Positions 36,281-48,743 of a stretch of DNA of 64,000 bases are shown one piece after another. Under the pieces are notes generated by a model that saw only the letters and a list, made by a program, of their open reading frames with translations, ran no database searches and had not been told where the DNA came from. Numbering within the stretch: the stretch's first letter is position 1; each line of letters opens with the position of its first letter. This stretch comes from Orbilia blumenaviensis (taxonomy: Eukaryota; Ascomycota; Orbiliomycetes; Orbiliales; Orbiliaceae), in assembly GCA_036872755.1 (NCBI GenBank), contig JAVHNS010000011.1:1178001-1242000 (forward strand), read 5' to 3'. Both the position numbers and the translations under genes were made by a program.

Positions 36281-39238
36281 ATGGCAAGGAAAAGGCCGTA
36301 TAGCTTTTATTTCTGTACGTTGGCTTCTTGCTTCAAACAGATCTCAACAACATTTTAGGGAATATGTATAGCTAATCACATTTTCCGAGCAGTCTTGTTC
36401 CTGTCTACGTTATCGATCGCCGCTCACGCGATAGAACCCGTACCGGTACAACCCCACCCACACGAGCCATTGGATTGATTTTGGGTTATTAATAGATAAG
36501 GAATAGGAGCACCAGGATGTCCAAGTACCGTTAGGCGTCCCAGACAATGAACTGCCAATCGATGGGGTCGATAGCGCGGACCACCGCGAGGATATTGACT
36601 GTACGTTCGTAAAGTCTCCTGCCTACTATTGAATACAGACTGATGGATTGGGTTCTATACAGCACAGCAATTCGTCACCGAGGCTCTAGGGCTCCTGAAT
36701 ACCATCCGCCCACCGCCATCCCACTCGAGACGCAAGGATTCGACATCGTATTGGATTCACCAAGGCTTATACTGGCTCCAGAAGTCGCTCGATTTCTTAT
36801 TCATCGCCAATGTTCCGACACAGGAAGAACCGTTGAATGGAGAGAGTAGGAGTGCTCCGGCACAGATGAGCAAGACGCTTCACGAAGCAGTACATCTCTT
36901 GATGAGGGCATTGTCGATGAAGAATCCGGATGCAATGTATTTGCTGGCAGAAATGAACTTTGTGCGTGACTTCCTGGGGGGGAAGTAAGGCTAAGGATGA
37001 TTTTAGGGATATTGTGGTTAACAGATATGATGGTTTAGTACGGCAACTGGTCACACCCAAGGAATACGGCAACAGCTTTTGGTTTCTATAAAGAGCTCGC
37101 ATCGCTTACAGGAAACAGTACGGCTCAAAGTATGCTTGGATTCATGTATTCGACTGGCTACGGTGGTATTATTCAAAAAGATCAAGCTAAGGTATGACTA
37201 ATACAGGCAGGTTTCAACTAGTATATGTTTAACTAATGATTTGCAGGCTTTATTGTATCACACATTCGCTGCACTTTCAGGAAATGCCCGGTCAGAAATG
37301 ACACTAGCCTATCGTTATCACGCTGGAATCGGTGCGCCTCGGAATTGCGAGGAAGCCGCGTTCTTCTATAAACGGGTCGCCGACAAAGCTATGGATTACT
37401 ACCACTCTGGACCTCCAGGCGGGCATTATCTCCCACGCAATAACCATAAAATCGTTGACGAGATCGGTGGTACCTACGGCGTTGGAGCGAGCGTTGGGCA
37501 CACTGGTCGAGCATCAAAGAGAAATGACCACAATTCACTTTCACTGATTGACGACATTATCGAATACCTTTTGCTGCTTAGCAATAAAGGAGATCTCGCC
37601 GCTACCCAACAACTTGCTAAACTCTATTATGAGGGGCCGAGAGGGCTTACTCGTGATCTTAGAAAGGCTCGGGACTTGTACTTTCAATTGGCGAAGAAGA
37701 TGTGGACAAAGGATGGCAAGGAGATCAAAGATCCGTCTGATATTGTTATCGACGTCGCTGCGAAGGCGGCGGGATACCTCGGGAGGATGTATTTGAGGGG
37801 CGAAGCCGTTCCACAGGATTTTGCCCTCGCAAGGAGATGGTTTGCGAGGGGCTTGAAATACGTACGTAGCAATTCTAGTCCTAATGTTTTAAGCTTGTGT
37901 GCTAACCGTAATCGGCCCGTTATCTAGTCCGATACGAACTCGCAGTACGGAATGGCATATCTTTACGAATACGGTCTTGCAGGGTTGGAGAAGAATGCAG
38001 AGAAAGCAACCAAACTCTACAAGTCAGCAGCCGAAGATGATCATGGTGCAGCTCAAGTCGCTATTGGTAAAATATTCTACGCAAGAGGCGAGTATCCAAT
38101 CGCGAACAAGTGGTTCGAGCTTGCTACGCGCCACGGAGAAGTAGAAGCATATTACTATCTAGCAGAGATCAACAACCAAGGGAACGGGCGTGAGCGAAGC
38201 TGTGGTATGGCCACGCTATACTTCAAGCACGTTGCCGAAAAGGTCGAGGCCTTGCAGGCTCCCCTGGAGTGGTCACACCGGATGTATAAGAATGGCAACA
38301 AGGAAGCGGCTACTCTCGGATTCATGATGGCGGCAGAGCAAGGCTATGAAAGTGGCCAAGCAAATACTGCATACCTACTTGACGAACTAAAGAGCCGGTT
38401 TCCATTGGATTGGTGGAGGGTCAAGCGTAATGATGCCCTGGACCAAGAGCTGGCACTGATGTACTGGACGAGGTCTGCCAAGCAGCAGAACATCGACAGC
38501 TATGTCAAGATGGGTGATTACTACCTTGCTGGAATCGGAACCGAAGCCGACGCCGAGAAGGCTGCGGCATGTTATACCGCTGCATCCGAATTCACACAGA
38601 GTGCACAAGCCCTATGGAATCTTGGGTGGATGTATGAGAATGGGATCGGGGTCGGACAGGACTATCACCTCGCCAAGCGCTACTACGACCAGGCTCTAGA
38701 GACGAACGCCGAAGCATATCTACCAGTTACTATGAGTTTGGTGAAGCTTAGGGCTAGAAGTTTCTGGAATACTATCAGTGGTGGGACGATCAATGCCATT
38801 GGTTCCGATCCGGAGCCTGAGAAGAAAGTGACGGTGAAGGAATGGATGAAACGATGGTTTTCTGATGAAAAGCCTCAATATACGCATAATAAGCCTGGGG
38901 AGTTCGCAGACCAGGAGGGAGAGACGCCAAATGCTCCCCAGGAAGGCGACAAGACCCATCAAGCAGACCCGGGACATGAGTTCTATGGAGATGACGATGA
39001 TGAATTTTTGGAGAACATGGTGATCCTGGCACTCGCTTTCTCGGTCGTAATATTGGTAATATACAGGAATTGGAGAGGGCAGCAACAGCGGGGTCAGCCG
39101 CAGCAAAGAAGAGGACCTGGACAGGCGCCAGCGCAGGGACCCGGGAACGGACACGCTCCGGCCCCTCCGCCTGGTCCCGCACCAGGGTTTGATCCGAGGA
39201 ACAATCCATGGCAAGTGCCACCGCCTGCTGGGGCCTAG
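36281..39238 (+). CDS. HRD3: Hrd3/Sel1L-like ERAD component with Sel1 repeats
   Basis: ER-membrane partner of the Hrd1 ubiquitin ligase, binding misfolded luminal proteins for degradation. Seven exons as read: 36281-36314, 36372-36445, about 36516-36600, 36663-36961, 37039-37191, 37247-37861 and 37928-39238, giving about 856 residues. The N-terminus has a basic start and a hydrophobic signal sequence (RAVLFLSTLSIAAHA) cut before IEPVPV. The body is made of Sel1-type repeats, for example ARSEMTLAYRYHAG, AAKAAGYLGRMYLRGEAVPQ, SQYGMAYLYEYGLAGL and ALWNLGWMYENGIGVGQDY. Near residue 780-799 is one transmembrane helix (MVILALAFSVVILVIY), followed by a Gln/Pro/Gly-rich cytosolic tail. The second intron has weak splice sites (donor 36440 or 36446, acceptor 36506 or 36515), so that junction is approximate. 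Without splicing there the frame meets TGA at 36476. Confidence 0.92.
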
Positions 39239-40063
39239 GTGCCCTTCACACTTGTAGGGACTGGGTTTGATTTTATGGTTGGGTGTTTCTTTTGTCCATT
39301 TCGATTCTTCCGTACCATATATATGACATGGAGCTTTTAGTCGAGCATGCATATAAGGAGTGATTGCTAGAGCTGTGGTAGTAAGGTCATTTTTCCTTAC
39401 TGTGTATAAAACATTTCCATGTTTCCCTCTTTTTATTTTGTTTAGCTTGTCATTATAACAGTCAGCGTTTAATTCAAAAAACTGTGTCCCTTTGACACAT
39501 TCATTGACCATATGTGGCCGTTAATTTCACCACTATCAACTCTTTCCGTGTTATGGGGTCTCCAGTATTAGATATTGGCAAGAGCCATTTTTGAATATAA
39601 TATCGTATATATTGTACATGTACATGAGCAAGGAACCTGAACACCCTTTCGACAGCCCAGAAAAAAAATGCAAAGGAATATTCTCTTCCTCTCTTCCCTT
39701 TTTTTTGTGTATTTTTTGGTCTTTTAGTCTATATATGTACAGACTCTGTTCATTTAAGCTGAAGCAGAGAATCCAAGCCTTTTCTGATGCGGCAGGCTCT
39801 GCAAGCCTAGAGTTGAGATCGTTATATGTCGTGCTACGTCGCGTTAGACCCCTCCGATTCCGGATTCCTGTTGGCACCCATCCCGGAAAATATGAAGGAG
39901 TGGTAGGTTTTGTATATTGGCTATTATATGAATTTCGTATCGAGGACCCTTCCATCGGATTGGTTAAGCGCAACGAGCAGGAGCACACAGCAGCCAATGT
40001 GTAAGGTCCGTTCCTCCCTCCGGGAAAGAAGGAATATAACGTATGAGTCCTTTCTCTGTTTTT
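39239..40063. other. Convergent intergenic region between HRD3 and TIM10
   Basis: Shared 3' flank of the two converging genes. It holds T-rich and A-rich runs and no supported ORF on either strand; frames of 137-148 codons overlap each other on opposite strands and look random. Confidence 0.5.
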
Positions 40064-40467
40064 CTACATTCCGAACATGCCACCGGCGCCCGGAGCACCA
40101 CCTTGCCGTGAAGCAGCTTGGCTCTGCATCTGCTCGCTGACTTTGACGTTGACTTCGAAGAATTTGGCGACACAGCGGTCGAGGCAGACGGATTCGCCCT
40201 TGTTCAGGTCGCTTTCGCGGTAGTCCTTTGGAACGCACTTTTTGAAGCAGGAGTTTGTGAGACTGTGGTATTGGGGAAAGGTGTATTAGCTCCTTGTTCG
40301 GTATCTCTTGCTTTCTCCCTTCCTCTGGGACTTTAGGAGGAATATGGCAGTATAGGGATAACATACCGGTTGAACATGTCAGTGACCATCTCGAGCTCTG
40401 CCTCAGCAGCAGCAATTTTTTGGGCGGATGTGGGGCCCTGGACCCCGCCGAAACCGAACATAGACAT
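40064..40467 (-). CDS. TIM10: Tim10, small Tim chaperone of the mitochondrial intermembrane space
   Basis: Subunit of the Tim9-Tim10 hexamer that escorts hydrophobic carriers from TOM to the TIM22 inner-membrane translocase. Two exons on the minus strand, 40467-40367 and 40262-40064, encode 99 residues; the 104-bp intron falls after Phe-Asn-Arg. The protein starts MSMFGFGG, has the helix [20 protein letters not shown] and the twin CX3C motif at C39-C43 and C60-C64 (CFKKC and CLDRC). It continues [17 protein letters not shown] and ends in a Gly-rich AGGMFGM tail. The length and the [20 protein letters not shown] block distinguish it from Tim9, Tim8 and Tim13. It is divergent from the mitochondrial lysyl-tRNA synthetase gene, 753 bp away. 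Confidence 0.95.
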
Positions 40468-41220
40468 CGTGGAGAAGGTGGAAAGGAATGATAACTAGAA
40501 AAAAAAGAAGAAGAGAAGAGGTAGAAGGAGGAAAAGGGAGAGAGATTGATTGGGAGAACCGGAGGTGTCCTGGGGAGGGGGCCTGGCTGGCTGGCTCGTT
40601 GATATTGAGGTTTTGAAGGGTTGGTCGTGCGAGAAGAGTTGAACTTTTTTGCCAATTTCCAAGATGCGTTTTTTCGTTTAAAGCGCTTCCTAACACGGTG
40701 TGGGACGTCACCCGCTTAACTTTTTCTTTCTCTTCCTCTTTATCGATACGACCAGCGGAACGAAGGGGAAAAAAACTTGCAAGCGAGCCGGTTCGCGACC
40801 TTTTGGGACAGAAACATTCTTCACACGCTTACGAGGTGCCTCGATTGGAGGACAATATAATCAGGTATGTAATATCTTGCACTTTGTCATTGTTTTTCTT
40901 TTTTTTTCTTTTTAAGAAATTTTCGTCAATTGGGAGCTGTTTTGTTATGATGAGTACCAAATATCAAGAACCGTTGCGAATGACCTGGAGGGTTATTCTT
41001 CCGGGCGTGACTTGAATAAGCTTCGCATGCTTTACGATCTGAACTCTTCGGCCTCTTATATTGAATCTATCGGATTGATTTCTCTTCATTGTTTATTTTA
41101 CCATATGTGTTCTATATCGACTAACATTCCGTGAACGGCCAAAGCTCATAGGGTCTGACACGCGCGCGTGTGTGTGGTGGACTGGCATCCCCCACGCCGC
41201 GACGTATTCACTCTTAAAGA
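40468..41220. promoter_or_regulatory. Divergent promoter between TIM10 and the mitochondrial lysyl-tRNA synthetase
   Basis: 753 bp serve two start codons in opposite directions, and both products are mitochondrial. A CRE/ATF-like GACGTCA lies at 40704-40710 and an alternating CG/GT run (CACGCGCGCGTGTGTGTG) near 41159-41176. A poly-T block lies at about 40894-40912. No ORF is supported. Confidence 0.5.
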
Positions 41221-43269
41221 ATGTCACTGCCAGTCAAATACGCGGCTACAGCGGGCAGGCGGATCTGTTGCCGTTCCCTTCGACCCGTAGTCAGGTCGAG
41301 GGCGGTGCTGCTGCCAACTTCTTCACATCTGCAACGTCGGCTGTTAAGTCAGACGACATCTGAGGATGGGAGCTCCATCCCGTTGCCCGCTAGCCCGCTG
41401 GCGGCTCAGATACGGGAAAATAACGGATTTGAAGACCGCTGGGGGGAAGTTGCGACCGGCAGTGATGCCGATTACTACCCAAGGATCAAACCGGATGTTG
41501 CCCGTCGTATCAGTCTGAAAGACTTCAGTGAGAAGTACTCTTACCTGGAAAACGAGGCGATCGAAGAGGGTGAAGAGCATATGGTTACCATTTATGGTCT
41601 GTTCCCTGGGTGTTTTCGAGATTATACTGCCTCGTTTAGCCCGGCCAGGCTGGATTTAGAGGGAGGGAGGGATATGGTGTGTTAACTGTTGGTGTTTGGG
41701 TAGGGTAAAGGAAGGATTAAAACAATACGAAAGTCTTCGTCTAAGCTACGGTTTCTCGACATCGTTGCCGATGGGTTCAAGATCCAAGTCATGAGCAGTT
41801 TTGGACGGTCGGGAGTAGAGCGTGCGGATTTTGATAACGCGTATGCTAGGCTGAAGAAAGGAGATATCATATGTAAGGCTTTCCTTTATTGACTTTGCAA
41901 GGCTCTCTACAAGAACAACTGGAAGGCAAAAAGAAAAAGACTAACAAGGCTTTTGTTATCAGCGATTACCGGTTTGCCCGGGAGAACAAAGGCAGGCGAA
42001 ATATCCATCTATGCGACTGAATTGCCAAAGCCCTTGTCGCCTTGTCTACACGTCCCGCCTCCAGAACTTGAGGATGTAGAGAAGAGGTTCCAGTCTCGAC
42101 ATGTCGACCTCATGGTCAACCCACTCCCTGTGCATGTCCTCAAAGCACGTTCATTTATCATCAACTGGATGCGTAATTACTTCCTCCAGAAGGAGTTCGT
42201 GGAAGTTTCTACACCAATCCTCGCTGAGCTCTCTGGTGGCGCGGCTGCTAAGCCTTTCGAAACCGCCTCGAAAGTCTTCGGGTCGGATAAAAAGATGCAG
42301 CTCAGGATCGCACCGGAGTTATGGCTTAAACGGCTTGTCATCGGAGGCCTTCATCGAGTATTCGAGATTGGTCCGAACTTCAGGAATGAGAACGCCGATG
42401 CGACGCATAACCCCGAATTCTATTCATGCGAGTTTTACGAGGCGTTTACCGACATCGAGGGATTAAAGAAGACGACTACAGATATGCTGGTTAGCTTGTT
42501 CCATGACTTCGAAAAGGCCAGACCTCACCAGTTCCCCAACATCGAGGCTTTCAGCAGCCGTGAGCGGACGATTGAAGTCAGGGGGCCATTCCACGAGATC
42601 GATTTTATTGGGGGTATAGAGGAGGCGATAGGTCGTAAACTGCCTGTTCTGGATGCACCGGACGCGGCGCAGCAGTTATTGGAAATGATTGATGAGGACG
42701 AGATTGGCCGGCCGGTGAACTGTACTTTGCCAGGCATACTAGACTACCTTGCATCGGAGTACCTCGAACCGGAGTGCATACAGCCAACTTTCTTGACAGA
42801 CATACCTGCATGTTTATCACCGCTGTCCAAGACCAGTAGGCGAGAGAGCGATGGGCAGCTTGTTTCACATCGCGCCGAGTTGTACGTGGGCGGCAAAGAA
42901 CTGGTAAACCTGTACGAAGAGGAGAACTCGCCGTTCCAACAGCGGAAGAAATTCCTTGAACAGAACAGGTTCAGGACAGTTGCTGCCTTCGAGGCAGGCG
43001 AGGAATTGCCAATCGAGATCCTGGAAGAGGCAGAACAGGTGCTCCCAGAGATGCCTGTCGATGAGAGCTATATTGGAGCACTGGAGTGGGGACTGCCTCC
43101 AACTGGAGGCTGGGGCATAGGCCTAGACCGGCTCGTGATGCTGCTGTGCAACGTCGAAAGAATTGGAGATGTCATGGCATTTGGGGGCCTACGAGGAACC
43201 GTCCTGGCGGGTAGAGGTCTAAACAAACACACAGGCGAAGAGGACAAAGCGCGCGAAGACTCGGAGTGA
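41221..43269 (+). CDS. MSK1: Lysyl-tRNA synthetase, class II, mitochondrial
   Basis: Charges mitochondrial tRNA-Lys. Exons 41221-41596, 41711-41872 and 41963-43269 give 614 residues. The N-terminal 45 residues are Arg/Ser/Leu-rich with no acidic residue (for example GRRICCRSLRPVVRSRAVLL), a typical mitochondrial presequence. Next comes the OB-fold anticodon-binding domain: IRENNGFEDRWGEVATGSDA, then VTIYG spliced to RIKTIRKSSSKLRFLDIV. The class II catalytic core has the VEVSTPILAELSGGAAAKPF segment, motif 2 (FEIGPNFRNENADATHNPEF) and motif 3 (GWGIGLDRLVMLL). The intron-1 junction was set by restoring the VTIYGRIKTIRKS fold strand. The mitochondrial form is indicated by the presequence and by the lack of a basic cytosolic N-terminal extension. 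Confidence 0.94.
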
Positions 43270-43908
43270 TCCGATAGAAAGGGAGCCCTTGCCGCTATTG
43301 CATTCCAGCCACCGGTTTACGAAGACCCAAAAACAAAAACAAAAACGATCATTATTATTATATCACTTCTTTGTAGATATGTAGCCTGCTGTATGGATCC
43401 CGATAACTGGGATATGTCAGCTGCAAGTTCGCTTGTTGGCTCAGCGCCGCCCGTTCTCGTGAAGGTTAGAGCCATGTTTCGGAACATGGATTGGTTGATT
43501 TTATCCGGTTTTTTTCGAAACGAATGAGCAAACAGAGCCCTAAAGATGGCATGTTGTTCCGTGGGTTTGGGCTGCTTACCTGTGCTCTCGATCGGGCTGA
43601 AATATATTTTTGGATATTAGATATCCTATATTAATTAATTTTTATTACCATCGATTCAATAAAAAAAAAGCAAGCTATTTCGATTAACTTTCGTAGTTAT
43701 TTTTGTTGCCGCTCTTAAGATCTTTTCGTGAGCTCTTCACCTCAACTAAATGATAGAAGTTGATGTTACACAAGGATCAAGTTCTTGCTATGCAGCATGC
43801 AACTTAGCTAGCAGGTATGTCGGTGGAGTCGTCGGCGATCGCGACCCTCACTCACTCACTGACAAATATCCTTTCTTCTCTATCCTACAAGGTATATCTT
43901 TGTAAGAA
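43270..43908. other. Intergenic: 3' flank of the LysRS gene
   Basis: No ORF recognised. A/T-rich stretches occur near 43340-43370 and 43600-43690. Confidence 0.45.
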
Positions 43909-44076
43909 ATGTGGAGCGCAGGGTCAATCCACTGCGTTAGAGTGATCCCATTCTGTGGCCATACGTTTACACACCGAACATGTCCGGTGTGTGAATTGAT
44001 TCTCCAACCTACATGTAAATACGATTCGCCAAGTCTGGCCGATGGGACTGGGAAGGGGGGGGAATCCGGATCCTAA
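43909..44076 (+). CDS. Small Cys/His 'CGH' ORF, 55 aa, function unknown
   Basis: ATG at 43909, stop TAA at 44074-44076. It begins MWSAGSIHCVRVIPFCGHTF and continues THRTCPVCELILQPTCKY, ending in a Gly/Ser-rich tail. Cys and His are spaced as C-x6-CGH-x5-C-x2-C-x8-C, a plausible zinc-binding arrangement. It is the second short ORF in the window with a C-G-H core, after 12222-12374, though the two are not close in sequence. It is shorter than usual gene-finder limits and could be one exon of a larger gene or chance. Function unknown. Confidence 0.35.
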   Translation: MWSAGSIHCVRVIPFCGHTFTHRTCPVCELILQPTCKYDSPSLADGTGKGGESGS

Positions 44077-47000
44077 ACCTATCAACTGTCAGATGATGGT
44101 ATGCAGGTACCGATTACGCATTAAAGATCAGCAAAAAAATCGCCTGAGCTCGAGCTCACTAAATTCCAATATTAATACAAAAGTATTTAAGTATATTATA
44201 TTATATTAATTTCACTCTAGACCACGAGATCTCCACCAGAAAGGAAAGATGATAACTTAATTTCGTAGAGGAAATTAGGGTCCGGCCCATGTCCAGCCAG
44301 GGCCACCGGTACCGCGATCGAACCGCATGGTGCTCCCGCGGAATGTGTACCGTGCGTACGCATATATGTGACTGGTTCACAGTCGATTCAGGAACCGAAG
44401 GAATGGAGGAAACCCAAAAACGGGATTGACTTCCGGCATGCTTCTGTTGTTAAAGTTTTAGGATTGTTCTTTTTAATTGGGCAGCTGCAGTGCTGATTAA
44501 CCTTTTGTCTTTCCTTCTCGGTCTTAATTGATCTTGTCGTTTAAACCTGGTCGTCTAAGCTTGAACTTCGAAACAGGACAGGGTTCCTGTAACAATCGAC
44601 TGCGCAACTGGACTTCATATAATAACAGAGGAAAGACAGCCTTGTTCGTGCAAGGGGGTTTCTTTCGTTCTTCTCGATAGGAAGATTTAACGACTCGTTA
44701 GATTGCCCAATACCCAACAAGTTAAAAAAAAAAAAAAAAAAAAAAAATGATCACATGCATACTTGGGATACTGGGTTGTTATCGACGGAAACGAGCATTT
44801 CGATTGTTTCAAAAGTCAACCTCAAACATAGCTGAGTGATCAATCGATACTATACGAGTTAATTTTATCGATTTTGTCCTTGATACCTAGCTAAAAGATG
44901 CATACTGGGGCAGTTAAAAGTACCTTTACTTTTTTGCTTAACCCGCGGTGATATGTAATAATATAGAAATTGGTAATGAAAAAAAAAGTAAGTATGTGCT
45001 TAGGTGTGGAATGCCAGTTCCGTTGGACTTGAACATCAACCCCAGCTGTTACATATAGGCCTCTTTTTTCGGGCCCAGCTACAGGGACCTGCGGCCTTGG
45101 CAGTTTGCCTGCTTATACACATGAGTATAGTCAAACTGTGGTTCTGTTCACAGTGCGGTGGAGACCGTGTTATCTTTTTTCTTTGCAGCCTGTTCATGCC
45201 CCAAGGTGTCGCCTCAGAATTCAGCTATAGCAGAACTGCCCAGCTGGTCGGCCTGTTGCATGCCAAAAGGGTGCGAGAGTGGAGACCGACACAGGGTAAC
45301 TTTTGGAAATTAAGGCTATGCATTGCTAGGTGTGTGATGGCAATGGCGTCCAACGTTCGTTAGTTGAACTGACTTGGAGTCTTAGATTCGGCAATTGCCA
45401 GGGTAGGGGAAGGGAGATGTAGATCAAACGTGCGAGAGTATACACAAGCTCAATCAGCCACCTGATATGTGCCTATCGCAGGTGCGAATATCAATTATTT
45501 CAAATTTAGGTAGGGGAGTGGGAAGCGGCATTTAGTATTCTCGCGGCCTTGTTGTGAGGCGCCAAACGGACGGGGGAGCACCTGGTCCTAAAGGCCTTCT
45601 TGCTGCAACATCTTTGTCTCCGTTTGATGGAAATAGGCAACGCGAGTTAAATTCTCTCCTCCTCCTCCTCTTGTTTTGATGGCGGCCCACAAAGTGGGTA
45701 CGGCAAGTGCAGATCGGAACGAGATGATGATCTGCCCTTCCGGGGAGGGGGAAGCGGACAAACTCGTAGGGCTGGGGGAGAGAGTGTGTGTGTGCGTGTG
45801 GAAGAGATTAAGAACGATGTACTTACATGTCCAGTATATGCATGCTTCATGACGAACTCAACAGGACGAGGGATGACAGACATTCCCACACACTACTGAT
45901 GCAGACGGGAAATGACAAACGAAGTCAATTCTAGATCATCCATCCAATCCGTGCATCCATCCCATCCACCCTCCATCTGCACTGTGTATTTGTCGTGTTA
46001 TGTTTCTGCAACAGCATGCAGCACCAGTTCAGTGCGTCTAGGGTCTTTGGAGGTCTGCGTCCGTAGCACAGACTGACGCCAGATCGGTGCACGCAGACCA
46101 TGTAAAAATTGGAAAACCGACCTCCTTGCAGGGTGTGCCCACCACCCTGCTTCGATGATGCATGAGGTGCGCGCTCTGGGTTGCGATCCTCCACATTCAC
46201 AAAAAGAAAAATATCTTGCACCACCGCTAAGCCAAGTAGATGGTTGGGTGCTAAGAACAACCATGACCGTGCCGCCGGTGGATAGAAATGTGGCACAAAG
46301 GATAATTGGAAATTTCCAGACAGGGGAATTCAGAAAATTTATCCTTGCCTGTCTGCGTAATATTCTGGAATGTTTCCATATCAGGTAATTGTCTCTGAAA
46401 AGTGTCAAGGGTCTTATGCGTGGGTGGCTTTTCCCTCTCTTGCACAGCCTACTACTGAATGCTCTGGTAACTCGCATGCCCATCTTAATACAGAAAGGTG
46501 CAGACAAGGCTTCTTGTCTTGGAGGTCGCCAGTTGGTTTTTCCCGTCTGGACGGAATCCTCACGTCTCTGGACATCGTGAGGATGACGACAACCCACACC
46601 CGATGTTCGCCTCTCTAATGACACTACTGGCAGCCAGGCCGGCATGCGACATCATCCCCAAGCCATCCCTGTTTATGGATGCAGCAGCTCCCGCATTTCC
46701 ATCCCATGCCTAAAAAATTCTATGTGTTAAACACCAGCGAGGCCTAGTCAAGACAGCGAGCGAGCGAGCGAGCGAAGGAGTGGGGAAAACAAGCAGGCGT
46801 CTCTCGCGCTCTTCCCCTTCGTTTCAACACCTGGGTGTGAGGCTGTTGTGCAACTTCACCATAGCCCTGCTTCTAGCTGGCAGGTATCGCACATGTGCAA
46901 TTGAATTCATGTTCATCGCAAGTTCGGGCACAGCTCCTAGCACACGTATGTATTATCGATAGAGACGGCAAGAGTGTGTGTGGGAAAAACATTCGGATGC

Positions 47001-48743
47001 TCATGCAGCGTAACCGTGCCTGCCTGTCCGGCCTGTGCTGTTCTCTCCTTGCGAACCTCAGTGGATGTATTCCGGGGATAATTCCCTCGAATGACGGTTT
47101 TCTTTTCTTAGCTTTCAGGACCTTTGAAATCTTTGTGCCACCCATCATGCTGCGGTGGGGGTATGTCAGATGGGTACACCTCCCCAATACATAAGTCTCA
47201 GTTAACTTTGTATATGCAGGCCTGAACAGGGAGCGGACTCTATTAGGCATGGTTGCTAAACGGGACCCAAGAATTTATTCAGAGCTTCAAAAAAAAAAAA
47301 AAAGAAAGAAAGAAAGAAACCCCTCCAAGTCCATGGGCAGGGTACATTGTACTTCATGTAGAGGTCATCGGTCTGCCTCTGGATGCATGCATGCGTGTGT
47401 GTGTGTGTGTCCCAACCAACCCACATGCACAAGGCGGATTCAATAATTCTCCTAAAAGGATATCCCAAGTGGTCCGATATGGTGTTGGCGTACTTTCCGG
47501 GGAACCGACGAACTGAGAAGCAATGCTAGTTAAGATAGCAGATATCGCCCATACGCATGGTGGGGGATCTGATTTGGCCGTGAACCCAGAAAAGCAAATA
47601 TCTTTCCCTGTTCCTGTTGTCCCATACACCCATTGCTTTTTTAGTGGGTCGCGAGCCAAAGAAGTAAAAGGACTTTTTGTGGTTTGTTTACTGACGATTC
47701 GACTTTCTTCCTCCTCTTTGCTTTTGATGACTGGCGGTTCTTTTCAACTTTTTTGACTCTACCCTCCCTGCTTTCCTCAAAGCGCTAGTTCCCGATTCCT
47801 TTTTCCTAAGAGGATGCATCAACGTACTTACAACCAATCGCGTTGACATTTGTGCTGTCGCAGAGGCCTATACAAGAAAATGAACTTTTACTTAGCCAAC
47901 GACATTTTTCTTTTCTTCTTCTGTTTTTTCTCTCTTCTCTCGATTGGGCGGAACGCAGCCGACACCCGTTGAACACTAACGGTGATGGCCTGGAGGGGAA
48001 AGAAGGAGAGGGGGGCGCCATAGGCACCTCTCTTGCCTCGTTTTCAGGCTCTGGTTGGTTGATGTTTATACGTTGTCGATTCAAGCTTAGCTTAACCCAC
48101 CACCACCATGCCCCCGGAATCTGCACCACCACACTCGGCTCCCGACAGCAGCCATGCATGCGAACACTCACCAGTTACTTAACTACACACACACACACAC
48201 ACCAGCAAGTTCAATCCCACATATAAATATATAGGTACTCGGCTCCGTAAGCTCTCTCGATTTCCCGATATCTATTTTTTTTTTTTTTTCCCCTCAAGTA
48301 TCAATTTCCAGAGCCATTCATCATTTCCAACCTACCGCTAGCTATCATTTATTCGTTTACAAGGACACGGACATAACGACAAGGAGAATACATATTAATA
48401 CCAACTGGCCCGCGTCGACGTACCCATCCATCCCCGTCAATCATCTATCCTATACTGCTGTTTACTGGCATAAGTTAACGTCAGGCATCTACCTATTTCT
48501 TTCATACCTACGGTGCCGCAGCATTTTGAAACGGGGCGTCTCTCATCATCATCACATATAACTTCACTGCAATCCAACCTGTCTTCCGTTTTGGAATTTC
48601 TCATAGCCGCAGACCACTTTCCAAGATCCGTTATTATTCCTATTTATATTAATATCATCATCTTCATTTATTACCATTATCACCATCGCCATCACCATCA
48701 TTTACTTGATTTTGTTCGGTCAATCATCTTTAGGACAAGCTTT
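44077..48743. other. Gene-poor stretch upstream of the Ser-rich protein gene
   Basis: Contains a 24-base A tract (44724-44747), a GAGC repeat (46758-46776), a purine (GAAA)n run after poly-A near 47288-47318, a (GT)n run near 47395-47410, and (AC)n near 48184-48203. The longest frame is 215 codons on the minus strand (45998-46645), which I cannot link to any family. The last 500 bp before 48744 look like a pyrimidine-rich promoter and leader, with a 21-base T run at about 48270-48290. Confidence 0.4.
44724..44747. repeat. Poly(A) tract, 24 bases
   Basis: Uninterrupted A run in intergenic DNA. Confidence 0.95.

Noticed and set aside
38720..39511. 263-codon minus-strand ORF
   Set aside because: Antisense shadow of the HRD3 3' exon and UTR; no family resemblance.
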